A stretch of 64,000 nt of DNA from an uncultured Clostridia bacterium (GTDB lineage Bacteria; Bacillota; Clostridia; Oscillospirales; Acutalibacteraceae): contig CANRHD010000008.1 in assembly GCA_947630285.1 (NCBI GenBank), forward strand, positions 1 through 64,000, in the 5' to 3' direction. The number at the start of each line of letters is the position of its first letter. The first letter of the stretch is position 1. Under the pieces are notes generated by a model. It did no database searches. It saw only the letters and a list, made by a program, of their open reading frames with translations, and was not told the origin of the DNA. Shown in pieces: positions 37,502 through 49,360 of this stretch. The translations under genes were made by a program, and so were the position numbers.

Positions 37502-37666
37502 GGGGAACCCCCGGCGAGGGTTCCCCTCCGTCAAACAGTTCACTGAACTGTTTGGCGCCCCTCCTGCGCTTTTTGAAGCGCAAGAATTTCGCAGTCTGCG
37601 GACTGCGCCGGGGGCTTTGCCCCTCGACCCCACCGTCTTTTTGAAAAAAGACGGACAAAAACTTTT
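37502..37666 (-). repeat. Modular intergenic repeat, copy D (partial, reverse), inside the oriC region
   Basis: GGGGAACCCCCGGCGAGGGTTCCCC..AAACAGTTCACTGAACTGTTT..CGCAGTCTGCGGACTGCG..GACGGACAAAAACTTTT. Confidence 0.88.
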
Positions 37667-37723
37667 AATTTTTTCAAATAAATTTTTTTAAATTGAATAT
37701 TAAATATTTTGCCAATATTTATA

Positions 37724-37752
37724 TTGATATTTATAAAAATATATGCTAAAAT
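37724..37752 (+). promoter_or_regulatory. Candidate dnaA promoter TTGATA-17 nt-TAAAAT with extended -10 (TGCTAAAAT)
   Basis: -35 TTGATA 37724-37729, -10 TAAAAT 37747-37752. Confidence 0.6.
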
Positions 37753-37854
37753 GATAATTGCTGTATTTTTAATTATTTTGGCGTTATATCGCCTTTTTAT
37801 TCTTTTACGGTAATTAAGTCAATTTTTCAATAATTGATTTTAGCATATGTTTTT
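37735..37854. repeat. 18-bp inverted repeat AAAAA(T/C)ATATGCTAAAAT around the dnaA promoter/leader
   Basis: Left arm 37735-37752, right arm 37837-37854, 17/18 identical as reverse complements. Confidence 0.8.
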
Positions 37855-37929
37855 AAATAATTTTAAATTTTTATATTAAATATGCCTTTTTATACACCGT
37901 TTAATTTTTTGTGAGATTGGAGTGTTTTT

Positions 37930-39249
37930 ATGGAATCGCTTAATGATATGTGGAAAGCGGTTTGCGCCTATGCGAGGGAAAACCTTAATGTAAGCGACAG
38001 CGCTTTCAGATTATGGTTTGAGCCCATTTCTTTAAAATCCTTTGACGGTCAAAAAGCAATTCTTTCGGTATCAAACGAATTTCTTTTTCCTTTAATAGTT
38101 AACAGATATACGGAAACCATAAACACCGCTTTTAAAGAGGTATTGGGCTTTGAGGTTGAAATTGAATTTATTTACGAGCAGTTAAAGGACGGGGAATTTG
38201 AACAAAATTCCGAAAACTCGCAGGTTTCCGAAAGAACCTTGGGCGACAACTTTGAAAACTTCGTTGTCGGCAAGTCGAACAATTATGCCTATGCCGCCGC
38301 AAAGAAAGTTGCGGAAGATCCCGGAAAATCATATAATCCGCTCTATATTTACGGAAAATCGGGTCTGGGTAAAACTCATCTTTTAAAGGCTATCGAAAAC
38401 GAGATGAAAAAAAGAAATCCCGGGTCGTATATAATTTACACCACAAGCGAAAATTTTACAAACGATTTAATTTATCACATCAGAAACAAGACTACATATG
38501 AATTTCACGAAAAATACAGAACCGCAGACGCCCTTTTAATGGACGATATTCAGTTTATCGCAAAAAAGGAACAGACGGAGGAGGAATTTTTCCACACCTT
38601 CAATGCTTTGACCGAATACGGGCGGCAGATTGTTCTGACCTCGGACAGGCCGCCCAACGAAATTCAAATTTTGCAGGAAAGGCTGAAAACAAGATTTGAA
38701 TGGGGTTTAATGGCAGATATTCAGCCGCCGGACTTTGAAACAAGAATGGCAATTATTAAAAACAAAGCAGAGCAATTTGAACTTGAGCTTGACAACGAAA
38801 TTATAGAATTTTTTGCTTCGGAGCTTAAAAACAATGTACGCCAGCTTGAAAGCGCAGTAATAAAAATTAAATCGCTCTGCTCGCTTGTAAACGCTTCGCC
38901 GTCTCTTGAGCTTGCAAAAAAAGCTATTAAGGAGCTTACCAACAACAGCCAGCCGGTTACCGTAATAAATTCAAAAATTATAGACAACATCGCAAATACC
39001 TTCGGAATATCGGCAGAAAATATTATGTCGGAAAAAAGAGACAAAAATATTAAAGACGCAAGACAGGTCGCAATGTATATTATGAGGGAGATTACGGGTC
39101 TTTCTCTGGTGGAAATAGGAAACTATTTCGGCGGCAAACAACACTCGACCGTAAAACATTCCATTGATATGACGAGAAAAAAAATGGACGAGGATTTTCT
39201 TTTCAGAAAAACGGTTGAAGATATTATAAAAAATGTTCAGGAGTATTAA
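37930..39249 (+). CDS. dnaA: Chromosomal replication initiator DnaA
   Basis: AAA+ Walker A IYGKSGLGKTHLLKAIENE, domain IV SLVEIGNYFGGKQHSTVKHSIDMTRKK. Confidence 0.97.
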   Translation: MESLNDMWKAVCAYARENLNVSDSAFRLWFEPISLKSFDGQKAILSVSNEFLFPLIVNRYTETINTAFKEVLGFEVEIEFIYEQLKDGEFEQNSENSQVSERTLGDNFENFVVGKSNNYAYAAAKKVAEDPGKSYNPLYIYGKSGLGKTHLLKAIENEMKKRNPGSYIIYTTSENFTNDLIYHIRNKTTYEFHEKYRTADALLMDDIQFIAKKEQTEEEFFHTFNALTEYGRQIVLTSDRPPNEIQILQERLKTRFEWGLMADIQPPDFETRMAIIKNKAEQFELELDNEIIEFFASELKNNVRQLESAVIKIKSLCSLVNASPSLELAKKAIKELTNNSQPVTVINSKIIDNIANTFGISAENIMSEKRDKNIKDARQVAMYIMREITGLSLVEIGNYFGGKQHSTVKHSIDMTRKKMDEDFLFRKTVEDIIKNVQEY

Positions 39250-39256
39250 AAAAGTT

Positions 39257-39423
39257 TTAGACAAGTTTTTGTTTTAAACATTCGGGTTTTGAACAGTTAA
39301 AAACTGTCTTAAAATTTATGTTTAAAATATTTACTTTTTGAACAATTATTAGACGGTTTAATTTTTCGGTTTTCCCTTTTATTTAAACGGTTTAAGCGGG
39401 ATTTAAACAATTTCGTAAACGCC
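39257..39423 (+). promoter_or_regulatory. Array of TTRRACRRT-like 9-mers, candidate non-canonical DnaA boxes
   Basis: TTAGACAAG 39257, TTAAACATT 39274, TTGAACAGT 39289, TTGAACAAT 39338, TTAGACGGT 39349, TTAAACGGT 39383, TTAAACAAT 39403, GTAAACGCC 39415 (weak); all on the same strand. Confidence 0.55.
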
Positions 39424-39478
39424 TAATACTAATGCTTAATTAATTTATATTTATTTATTTTTTTGAAAGGAAAAAAAT

Positions 39479-40579
39479 ATGAAATTTATCTGTGACACTC
39501 AAAAATTTGCTGAAATATGTTCAAATGTCCAAAGGGCGGTATCAAGCAAGTCAACGATACCTGCAATAGAGGGTATTTTGCTTACCACCACCGAAAACAC
39601 AATAACCGTAACGGGCTATGACCTTGAGGTCGGCGTTATAACCTCAATCGGCGCAAGGGTAGAGGAGCAGGGAAGCATTATTTTAAATGCAAAGGTACTC
39701 TGCGATATTTTAAGAAGTCTTCCGGCGCAGACGGTAAGGGTTGAGGCCGATGAAAGAATGTCAACTACGATAAAGAGCGGCGACGCCGAATTTTCGCTTA
39801 TCGGAATAAGCGCACAGGAATATCCCGAGCTTCCGTCCGTAAACAGCAGCTTCCCTATAGTTGTAAAGGGCGAAATATTAAAGGATATGATAAGGAAAAC
39901 GATTTTTGCCGCCGCCGAAAACGATACCAAAGTGGTACACACGGGCGTAAGGTTTGAGATAGGTGAAAATTCAATAAGACTTGTTGCGGTTGACGGCTTC
40001 AGGCTTGCAATAAGAAACGAAGCTATTGACTATCAGGGCGAGGAGCAGATTTTTGTAGTTCCCAAAAAAGCTCTCAACGAGGTTATAAAGCTTATTACGG
40101 ACGACGAAGTATCGGTTTCGCTCAATATAGGAAAAAGGCATATAGTTTTTGAGATAGGCAATTATATTTTGGTTTCAAGACTGCTTGACGGCGAATTTTT
40201 GAATTATAAATCCGCCATCGCCATAAACGAAACTGCGGTGGTAGAAGTAAATACAAGAATGCTGATAAGCAGTATCGAAAGAACTTCTCTGATTATTACC
40301 GACAGGGCAAAAAGTCCTATAAAATGTATATTTGACAGCGATTTTATAAAAATTTCATCTACAACTTCCCTGGGAAGCGCAAACGATAAAATACCGGCAA
40401 AAATTCAGGGAAATAAAATTGAAATCGGTTTTAACAACAGATTTTTGCTCGACGCTTTAAAGGTTTGCGATACCGACGAGGTAATTATTAAACTCGGAAG
40501 TCCCGTTCTTCCCATAATAATTGTACCGAAACAGGGCGATAATTTCTTATTCCTTGTTCTGCCCGTTAAGTTAAAATGA
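39479..40579 (+). CDS. dnaN: DNA polymerase III beta sliding clamp
   Basis: MKFICDTQKFAEICSNVQRAVSSKSTIPAIEGILL... Confidence 0.96.
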   Translation: MKFICDTQKFAEICSNVQRAVSSKSTIPAIEGILLTTTENTITVTGYDLEVGVITSIGARVEEQGSIILNAKVLCDILRSLPAQTVRVEADERMSTTIKSGDAEFSLIGISAQEYPELPSVNSSFPIVVKGEILKDMIRKTIFAAAENDTKVVHTGVRFEIGENSIRLVAVDGFRLAIRNEAIDYQGEEQIFVVPKKALNEVIKLITDDEVSVSLNIGKRHIVFEIGNYILVSRLLDGEFLNYKSAIAINETAVVEVNTRMLISSIERTSLIITDRAKSPIKCIFDSDFIKISSTTSLGSANDKIPAKIQGNKIEIGFNNRFLLDALKVCDTDEVIIKLGSPVLPIIIVPKQGDNFLFLVLPVKLK

Positions 40580-40824
40580 AAAAATTAAAGTTTACGGTAC
40601 GGGTTGCCGAAAAAAATAAGGTACAGTTGAAAATAGATACCGATTTTATCAGGCTTGACTCGGCATTAAAATATGCCGACATTGCGGCGACGGGCGGCCA
40701 TGCCAAGGTTATAATCGGAAACGGGGAAGTTAAAATTGACGGAAAACCCTGCGCCGTCAGGGGAAAAAAACTGAGACGGGGCGACAGCTTTGAATACAAT
40801 AACACGGTCTACGAGATTATTTAA
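40576..40824 (+). CDS. S4-domain RNA-binding protein (YaaA/RlbA-like)
   Basis: FIRLDSALKYADIAATGGHAKVIIGNGEVKIDGKPCAVRGKKLRRGD; ATGA overlap with dnaN. Confidence 0.9.
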   Translation: MKKLKFTVRVAEKNKVQLKIDTDFIRLDSALKYADIAATGGHAKVIIGNGEVKIDGKPCAVRGKKLRRGDSFEYNNTVYEII

Positions 40825-40835
40825 CAGGGGAAAAA

Positions 40836-41924
40836 ATGTTTATTAACAGTCTTTCGATTTCGGATTTCAGAAATATTGATTATATTCAAATTTCGCCGTC
40901 TAAAAGCGTTAATATAATTTTCGGGGAAAACGCCCAGGGCAAAACCAACCTTATTGAAAGCATATGGCTTTTTACCGGCTGTAAAAGCTTCCGTTCAAAG
41001 CGTGACAGCGAGCTTGTCAGGTTTCAAAAGGAATACGCCAAAAACGAAATTAATTATTTTTCTTACGGCAGGGATCAAACCGCCCGGCTGATAATTGACA
41101 GGACAAGGCACGCCAAAAAAAACGGGGCTGAAATGAAAAGCCCATCACAGCTTATAGGCGAATTTTACGCCGTAATTTTTTCCCCCTCGCATCTGTGTTT
41201 AATTCAGGAGGGGCCGGTAAACAGAAGAAAATTTTTGGATACCGCCCTGTGTCAGTTAAGGCCCTTTTATGCAAAGGGTCTTGCAAGATATATGCACACG
41301 CTCGAGCAGAGAAACGCTTTGCTCAAAGATATTCAGTTTCATTCGGAGTTGTACGATACCCTTGACATTTGGGACGAAAAATTGGCCTCTTACGGTGCGG
41401 CCGTAGTTTGCGACAGAATTAAATATGTAAAGCTTTTGTCGGAAAACGCCGGTCAAATTTATAACGGTCTGTCGTCGGGCAGGGAAGCTTTAAGTATAGA
41501 ATATGTAAATAATATAGGGCTTTACAGCGAGGATTTTAACGAAATACAGGCATTTCTTTTAAAAAGATTGAGAGAAACTCGTCGGGAAGATATTTATAAC
41601 AAAATAACCGGCGTCGGCCCTCAAAGAGATGATTTGGATATTAAAATAAACGGAATTTCCGCAAGAAAATTCGGTTCTCAGGGTCAGCAGAGATCCTGTG
41701 CGCTGGCTCTGAAGCTCAGCGAAGCAAACATAATAAAGGAAAAAACCGGCGAAGAACCGGTAATTTTGCTTGATGATGTAATGAGCGAGCTTGATTTGAA
41801 CCGTCAGGACTATATTTTAAACCATCTTGACGGCAGGCAGGTATTTATAACCTGCTGTGACCCTACCGTTTTAAATTTGAGCGGAGGGAAAACATTTCAT
41901 ATCGAAAAAGGGTGTCTTATCTGA
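40836..41924 (+). CDS. recF: DNA replication/repair protein RecF
   Basis: LSISDFRNIDYI..., GENAQGKTNLIESIWLFTG, LLDDVMSELD. Confidence 0.96.
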   Translation: MFINSLSISDFRNIDYIQISPSKSVNIIFGENAQGKTNLIESIWLFTGCKSFRSKRDSELVRFQKEYAKNEINYFSYGRDQTARLIIDRTRHAKKNGAEMKSPSQLIGEFYAVIFSPSHLCLIQEGPVNRRKFLDTALCQLRPFYAKGLARYMHTLEQRNALLKDIQFHSELYDTLDIWDEKLASYGAAVVCDRIKYVKLLSENAGQIYNGLSSGREALSIEYVNNIGLYSEDFNEIQAFLLKRLRETRREDIYNKITGVGPQRDDLDIKINGISARKFGSQGQQRSCALALKLSEANIIKEKTGEEPVILLDDVMSELDLNRQDYILNHLDGRQVFITCCDPTVLNLSGGKTFHIEKGCLI

Positions 41925-42169
41925 TGTATCTGCAAATAGGTACGGAAAAATTTATAAAAGACAGCGATATTCTCGGAATTTTTGATCTTGACAACACGAC
42001 GGTTTCAAAGCAGACGAGGGAATACCTTAACTGCGCCGAGGCAAACGGGGAGGCCGTCGCCGTTTCTTACGATTTACCTAAATCTTTTATAGTTACGGTT
42101 GAGAAAAACAAAAAGACAGTTTATATTTCCGCTTATTCAACGACCACGCTGTTTAAGAGAATTGATTAA
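41924..42169 (+). CDS. remB: Extracellular matrix regulator RemB-like (DUF370)
   Basis: MYLQIGTEKFIKDSDILGIFDLDNTTVSKQTREYL; TGATG stop/start overlap with recF. Confidence 0.85.
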   Translation: MYLQIGTEKFIKDSDILGIFDLDNTTVSKQTREYLNCAEANGEAVAVSYDLPKSFIVTVEKNKKTVYISAYSTTTLFKRID

Positions 42170-42210
42170 TAAAGGGATTACAAAAACGCTTATATATCGT
42201 TTTTTAATAA

Positions 42211-44181
<1,971 letters not shown>

Positions 44182-44195
44182 AAAGAGGTAAAGAA

Positions 44196-46757
44196 ATGGC
44201 AGAGAAACACAATCACTCTTTGGGCGAATATATACCGCTTGAAGCACAAAACATAGTAAATGTTGAAATAAACAGGGAAATGCGTAATTCTTTCCTTGAT
44301 TATTCCATGTCTGTTATTACATCAAGAGCGCTTCCCGATGTTCGTGACGGCTTAAAGCCCGTTCACAGAAGAATACTTTACACGATGTATGAAAACAGTC
44401 TTTATCCCGACAAGCCTTACCGTAAATGCGCCGATACCGTCGGTTCGGTGCTGGGCAGATACCATCCGCACGGCGACGCTTCGGTTTACGACGCAATGGT
44501 TCGTTTGGCGCAGACCTTTTCAATGAGATATATACTCGTTGACGGGCACGGAAACTTCGGCTCCATTGACGGAGATCCGCCTGCCGCTTACCGTTATACG
44601 GAATCGAGAATGAGCAAAATTGCCCTTGAGATGCTCACAAACATCGACAGGGACACGGTTGATTTTACTACAAACTACGACGACCGTCTCAAAGAACCCA
44701 CCGTTCTGCCGTCGAGATACCCCAATCTTCTTGTAAACGGTTCAACGGGTATTGCGGTCGGTATGGCGACAAATATCCCCCCTCACAATATGGGCGAGGT
44801 CATTGACGGCATCTGCTGTGTAATCGACAATCCCGACGCCACGCTTGAGGAAATTATGGAACACATTAAGGGTCCCGATTTCCCGACGCAGGGCATAATT
44901 ATGGGTAAGGCCGGAATAAGGGCCGCCTACGCCACCGGCAGGGGAAAAATCACCCTCAGGGGCAGGGCGGAAATAGTTGAAAACGAGAAAAACGGAAAAT
45001 TCCAAATAATCATCACAGAGCTTCCCTATCAGGTAAACAAGGCCCGTCTAATCGAGTCGATGGCGGAGCTACACAAGGAAAAGAAAATCGAGGGTATGTC
45101 GGATATAAACGATTACTCCTCACAGCGCGGCGGCGGCATCAGAATAGTTATTGACTTAAAGCGCGACGCAAATCCGCAGGTCATTTTAAACCAGCTTTAT
45201 CAGATGACGCAGCTTCAAATTTCTTACGGTATAATTCAGCTTGCCCTTGTAAACGGCGAGCCGAAAATCCTTACCCTTAAAGAAATAATCGAGCAGTATA
45301 TCAAATTCCAGTGTGAGGTCATTACAAGGAGAACCCGTTACGATCTCAAAAAGGCTCAGGCGAGGGAGCATATCCTTGAGGGTCTTGCCAGGGCCATTGA
45401 TATTGTTGACGATATAATTGCCACGATCCGTGCCTGCAAAGGCGGAAAGCCCGAGGCAAAGGCGGCAATTATGGAAAAATTCGGTTTTGACGACCCACAG
45501 GCGACGGCAATCGTCAATTTCCAGTTGGGACAGCTTGCAGGTCTTGAAATTAACAAAATAATCAGCGAACGGGACGAATTAAGGCAGAAGATAAGCGAAT
45601 ACCTTGAAATTCTCTCTTCCGAGGCCAGGGTTAAGGAAATTGTAAAGACGGAGCTTTCCGCCCTTGGACAGAAATTTGCCGACGAGAGAAAGACGGAAAT
45701 TTCAAGCGTCGCCGGCGAGGTTGACATAGAGGACCTTATACCCGAGGAGGACTGCGTTTACACTCTCACAAAAATGGGATATATCAAACGCCAGTCGGCT
45801 TCCGCATACCAGAGCCAGCGCAGAGGCGGCAAGGGCATTAAGGGTATGTCAAGGCGTGAGGAGGACTATGCGGAAACAATGTTCACCTGCTCCTCGCACG
45901 ACTATATTATGTTCTTTACCTCCCTTGGCAAGGTCTACAGGCTTAAAGGATATGAAATTCCCGAGGGCAGCCGTTCAAGCAAGGGTATGAATGTTGTAAA
46001 CATTTTACCCATTGAGGCAAACGAAAAAATAACGGCGATGATCCGTGTGCCCGATTTTAACGAAGAAGAAAATTATTATCTGTGTATGCTGACGCTAAAC
46101 GGCATCATTAAGAGAACGCCTCTCAACGCCTACCGCAATATACGCAAAACGGGCATTTTGGCGATTAATCTTGACGAGGGCGACGAGCTTCGCTGGGTTG
46201 CGCTTACGGACGGCACAAGGGATATTATGGTAGCAACAAAGCACGGCTTTGCAATAACCTTTAACGAAGCGGACGCCAGGGTAATCGGCAGGACCGCAAG
46301 GGGAGTTAAGGCCATAGCGCTCAGAAGCGGCGACAGGGTAACGGGTATGTGTATTCTTGACCCGAGCAAAAAGGTTCTCACCGTTTCCGAAACGGGATAC
46401 GGCAGAAGAAGCACCATTGACAATTACCGTGTTCAGAACAGGGGCGGCAAGGGAATTACAAACTATAAGACGGAGCTTTACGGTGATGTCACCGCAGTTT
46501 CGATGATTGACGACGACCAGGATATTATCATAATTTCCTCCGACGGTATAATCATAAGAATAAAGGCGTCCGATATAAGCACTTTCTCAAGAACATCAAA
46601 GGGCGTCAGGGTAATGAGGGTGTCAAACGGCGAAAAGGTTGCCGCATTCTCCATAGTTGACCATGACGACGGGGAGGAGCTTACCGAGGTTAAAGACGCC
46701 GTCGGGGAGACTTCGGATAATTCCGAAAACGCCGAAAACGCCGAAAGCGGCGAATAA
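44196..46757 (+). CDS. gyrA: DNA gyrase subunit A
   Basis: [39 protein letters not shown] box. Confidence 0.97.
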   Translation: MAEKHNHSLGEYIPLEAQNIVNVEINREMRNSFLDYSMSVITSRALPDVRDGLKPVHRRILYTMYENSLYPDKPYRKCADTVGSVLGRYHPHGDASVYDAMVRLAQTFSMRYILVDGHGNFGSIDGDPPAAYRYTESRMSKIALEMLTNIDRDTVDFTTNYDDRLKEPTVLPSRYPNLLVNGSTGIAVGMATNIPPHNMGEVIDGICCVIDNPDATLEEIMEHIKGPDFPTQGIIMGKAGIRAAYATGRGKITLRGRAEIVENEKNGKFQIIITELPYQVNKARLIESMAELHKEKKIEGMSDINDYSSQRGGGIRIVIDLKRDANPQVILNQLYQMTQLQISYGIIQLALVNGEPKILTLKEIIEQYIKFQCEVITRRTRYDLKKAQAREHILEGLARAIDIVDDIIATIRACKGGKPEAKAAIMEKFGFDDPQATAIVNFQLGQLAGLEINKIISERDELRQKISEYLEILSSEARVKEIVKTELSALGQKFADERKTEISSVAGEVDIEDLIPEEDCVYTLTKMGYIKRQSASAYQSQRRGGKGIKGMSRREEDYAETMFTCSSHDYIMFFTSLGKVYRLKGYEIPEGSRSSKGMNVVNILPIEANEKITAMIRVPDFNEEENYYLCMLTLNGIIKRTPLNAYRNIRKTGILAINLDEGDELRWVALTDGTRDIMVATKHGFAITFNEADARVIGRTARGVKAIALRSGDRVTGMCILDPSKKVLTVSETGYGRRSTIDNYRVQNRGGKGITNYKTELYGDVTAVSMIDDDQDIIIISSDGIIIRIKASDISTFSRTSKGVRVMRVSNGEKVAAFSIVDHDDGEELTEVKDAVGETSDNSENAENAESGE

Positions 46758-46842
46758 TGATACAGTTTGTTTTTTCTTTGGTAACAAATTGTTAATTTTA
46801 AAGTGATATATTTTTTCAAAACAGATAAAAGGGAAAAGATAT

Positions 46843-47859
46843 ATGTTTTATCAGCAAAATTATGATTATCAGCGGTTTATGGCATATAAGCAAAGCGAAA
46901 AAAGGAGGCTTTCCGCAATAGGAAGAACCTGCGGAATGTCCGTAGTGGCGTTTTCGGTTTCGGGCGTGTTGATAGGCTTTTTGCTCGGCCTTTTGTTCCT
47001 GCGTATAAAGAGCCTCGCAAGGCTTTATTACGGTGATCCGAACTTTGTCACCCTGCTTGAGGGCATACTTTCTTTGGTAACCCTGTTTTTGCCGTTTTTG
47101 GCGGCCTATTCGTCGCTCAAAAAAAGGCGGCTGTTGAAAGAGCTTCCGTTTGCAAGGCCGAGGGACGCAAAGGATTTTATCCTGCTTATCCCCATAGCGT
47201 TTATGATATGTATTTTGGGCAATATGTTTACGGGCGCATTTTCACAGGCGGTAAATTCCCTGTTCGGCATAGAATTTATCCAGCCCGACGATAACTCGGA
47301 CTACACCACCGTTACGGGGGCGCTGATTTCTCTGTTTTCGTCTGCGCTCATTCCGGCTTTTTCGGAGGAATTTGCCATAAGGGGCGTAGTGCTCCAGTCG
47401 CTGAGAAAATACGGCGACGGCTATGCAATTTTAATGTCGTCGTTCGTCTTTGCGCTCATGCACGGCAATATGATTCAGATACCCTTTGCGTTTATCGCCG
47501 GCATAGGGCTCGGCTATATCGCAATAAAGACGCACAGTCTGTGGACGGGAATTTTGGTGCATTTTCTTAACAATGCTTTTGCGGTATTGTTAATGTGCCT
47601 GTCCGAAAGGCTGTCGAGCGGAGCGTATTTTCTGTTTGTGGAAGTGTCGTATGCGGTTATATTTGTCATCGGCGTAATTTGCTGCGTGCTGTTTTACCTT
47701 AAAAACGGGAACGCTCTGTCGCATCTGTCACGGGGCAGGGTGAGCTGTCTTGGGACAAATGAAAAAATTACGGGCTTTTTGGGTAATATGCCCATGCTGT
47801 GCGCTATGATAATACTTTTGGTTCGCACGGCTACCTATATTAAGACGATAAATGGATAA
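46843..47859 (+). CDS. CPBP-family intramembrane metalloprotease
   Basis: FSEEFAIRGVVLQSL and HFLNNAFAV motifs, multi-TM. Confidence 0.9.
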   Translation: MFYQQNYDYQRFMAYKQSEKRRLSAIGRTCGMSVVAFSVSGVLIGFLLGLLFLRIKSLARLYYGDPNFVTLLEGILSLVTLFLPFLAAYSSLKKRRLLKELPFARPRDAKDFILLIPIAFMICILGNMFTGAFSQAVNSLFGIEFIQPDDNSDYTTVTGALISLFSSALIPAFSEEFAIRGVVLQSLRKYGDGYAILMSSFVFALMHGNMIQIPFAFIAGIGLGYIAIKTHSLWTGILVHFLNNAFAVLLMCLSERLSSGAYFLFVEVSYAVIFVIGVICCVLFYLKNGNALSHLSRGRVSCLGTNEKITGFLGNMPMLCAMIILLVRTATYIKTING

Positions 47860-48304
47860 ATTTGATTTTATGAGGCTTGCCCTCGAACAGGCAAAAAAAG
47901 CATATGACGAGGGCGAGGTTCCCGTAGGAGCCGTAATCGTCAGAAAAGGCGAGGTCGTTTCCACGGGAAGGAACCGCAGGGAAAAGGAAAAAAACGCTCT
48001 GTGCCACGCCGAGCTGGAGGCAATAGCTTCCGCCTGTAAAAAGCTTGGCGGCTGGCGGCTTTGGGAGTGCGAAATGTTCGTCACCCTTGAGCCCTGTCCG
48101 ATGTGCGCAGGGGCGGCAATCAATTCAAGGCTGATTAAGCTTACATACGGCGCAAGGGATTATAAAAACGGTGCGGTGGAGTCGGTTGGGCAAATGTTCA
48201 GCCTGCCTTTTACGCATATACCCGAAATTGAGGGCGGCGTATTGGAAGAGGAGTGTTCCGGCATACTTTCGGATTTTTTTAAAAAGCTCAGGCAGGATAA
48301 ATAG
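47852..48304 (+). CDS. tadA: tRNA-specific adenosine deaminase TadA
   Basis: HAELEAIASACKKLGGWRLWECEMFVTLEPCPMCAGAAINSR. Confidence 0.93.
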   Translation: MDKFDFMRLALEQAKKAYDEGEVPVGAVIVRKGEVVSTGRNRREKEKNALCHAELEAIASACKKLGGWRLWECEMFVTLEPCPMCAGAAINSRLIKLTYGARDYKNGAVESVGQMFSLPFTHIPEIEGGVLEEECSGILSDFFKKLRQDK

Positions 48305-48405
48305 AGCCAGAAAACAGCCGAAAGGGACTGCTTTTCTCCCTTTTTATTTTTGCGGCAAACGGACGGCAAAGGTCTTTTTGTTCGGTTTGAAAGGAGATTT
48401 TATCA

Positions 48406-49221
48406 ATGAGTGAGTGTAATCACGATTGTTCAAGCTGTTCTTCAAAATGCAGTGAGGAAAAGCAGGATATGAGACTGCCTGCAAACGAGTACAGCAGTGT
48501 AAAAAAGGTCATAGGCGTTGTCAGCGGCAAAGGCGGAGTGGGCAAAAGCACGGTAACCTCTCTGCTTGCGGTTGCGGCGCAGGCAAAGGGCTTACAGACA
48601 GCCATACTTGACGCCGATGTTACAGGCCCGTCAATTCCCAAGGCCTTCGGCGTAAATCAGAGGGCGCAGGGCGACGAACAGGGGCTTTTCCCTGTCGAAA
48701 CAAAGCTCGGCATTAGAATAATGAGCGTAAATCTTTTGCTTGAAAAGGAGGACGCTCCCGTTGTCTGGAGAGGTCCCGTAATTTCCGGCATTATCAATCA
48801 GTTTTGGCAGGAGGTTGTCTGGGGCGATGTTGACTGTATGTTTGTCGATATGCCTCCCGGCACGGGCGATGTTCCGCTCACCGTTTTCCAGGGGCTTCCG
48901 CTTGACGGCATTGTAATTGTCACAACTCCGCAGGACCTTGTTACAATGATTGTAAAAAAGGCCTATAATATGGCTAAGCTTATGAATATACCGATTTTGG
49001 GCATTATCGAAAATATGAGCTATTTTGAATGTCCCGACTGCGGCAGGAAGCATGAGATTTTCGGCAAGAGCAAAATAGAGGAAACCGCAAAGGAGCTTGG
49101 GGTTCCCGTTCTTGCCCGTTTGCCTGTTGACCCGAAAACGGCGGGACTTGTCGATAAGGGCGCAGTAGAGCTTGCCGATACCGATATTTTAAACCCGATT
49201 ATAGATAAATTGGCAGATTAA
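48406..49221 (+). CDS. Mrp/NBP35 family P-loop ATPase (Fe-S carrier)
   Basis: CNHDCSSCSSKC N-terminus, VVSGKGGVGKSTVTSLLAVAAQAKG, NMSYFECPDCGRKHEIFG. Confidence 0.93.
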   Translation: MSECNHDCSSCSSKCSEEKQDMRLPANEYSSVKKVIGVVSGKGGVGKSTVTSLLAVAAQAKGLQTAILDADVTGPSIPKAFGVNQRAQGDEQGLFPVETKLGIRIMSVNLLLEKEDAPVVWRGPVISGIINQFWQEVVWGDVDCMFVDMPPGTGDVPLTVFQGLPLDGIVIVTTPQDLVTMIVKKAYNMAKLMNIPILGIIENMSYFECPDCGRKHEIFGKSKIEETAKELGVPVLARLPVDPKTAGLVDKGAVELADTDILNPIIDKLAD

Positions 49222-49237
49222 ATAAAAATTTAAGATA

Positions 49238-49269
49238 AACACCTGTAATATTTACGGGTGTTTTTTAAA
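49238..49269 (+). terminator. Rho-independent terminator after mrp
   Basis: AACACCTGTAATATTTACGGGTGTTTTTT. Confidence 0.75.
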
Positions 49270-49360
49270 TATCTATTGAATTAACAGGTAATTAAATGTT
49301 ATAATCTACTGTGTAAAATGGACAGATATGTATTTTTCTAAAGAAAGGAATTTTCAGCAA

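Larger units (their letters stand above)
37113..37929. other. oriC: Putative oriC region, part 1 (AT-rich rpmH-dnaA intergenic)
   Basis: Gene order rpmH|dnaA, strand-polarity switch, very AT-rich except for one inserted repeat copy. Confidence 0.7.
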
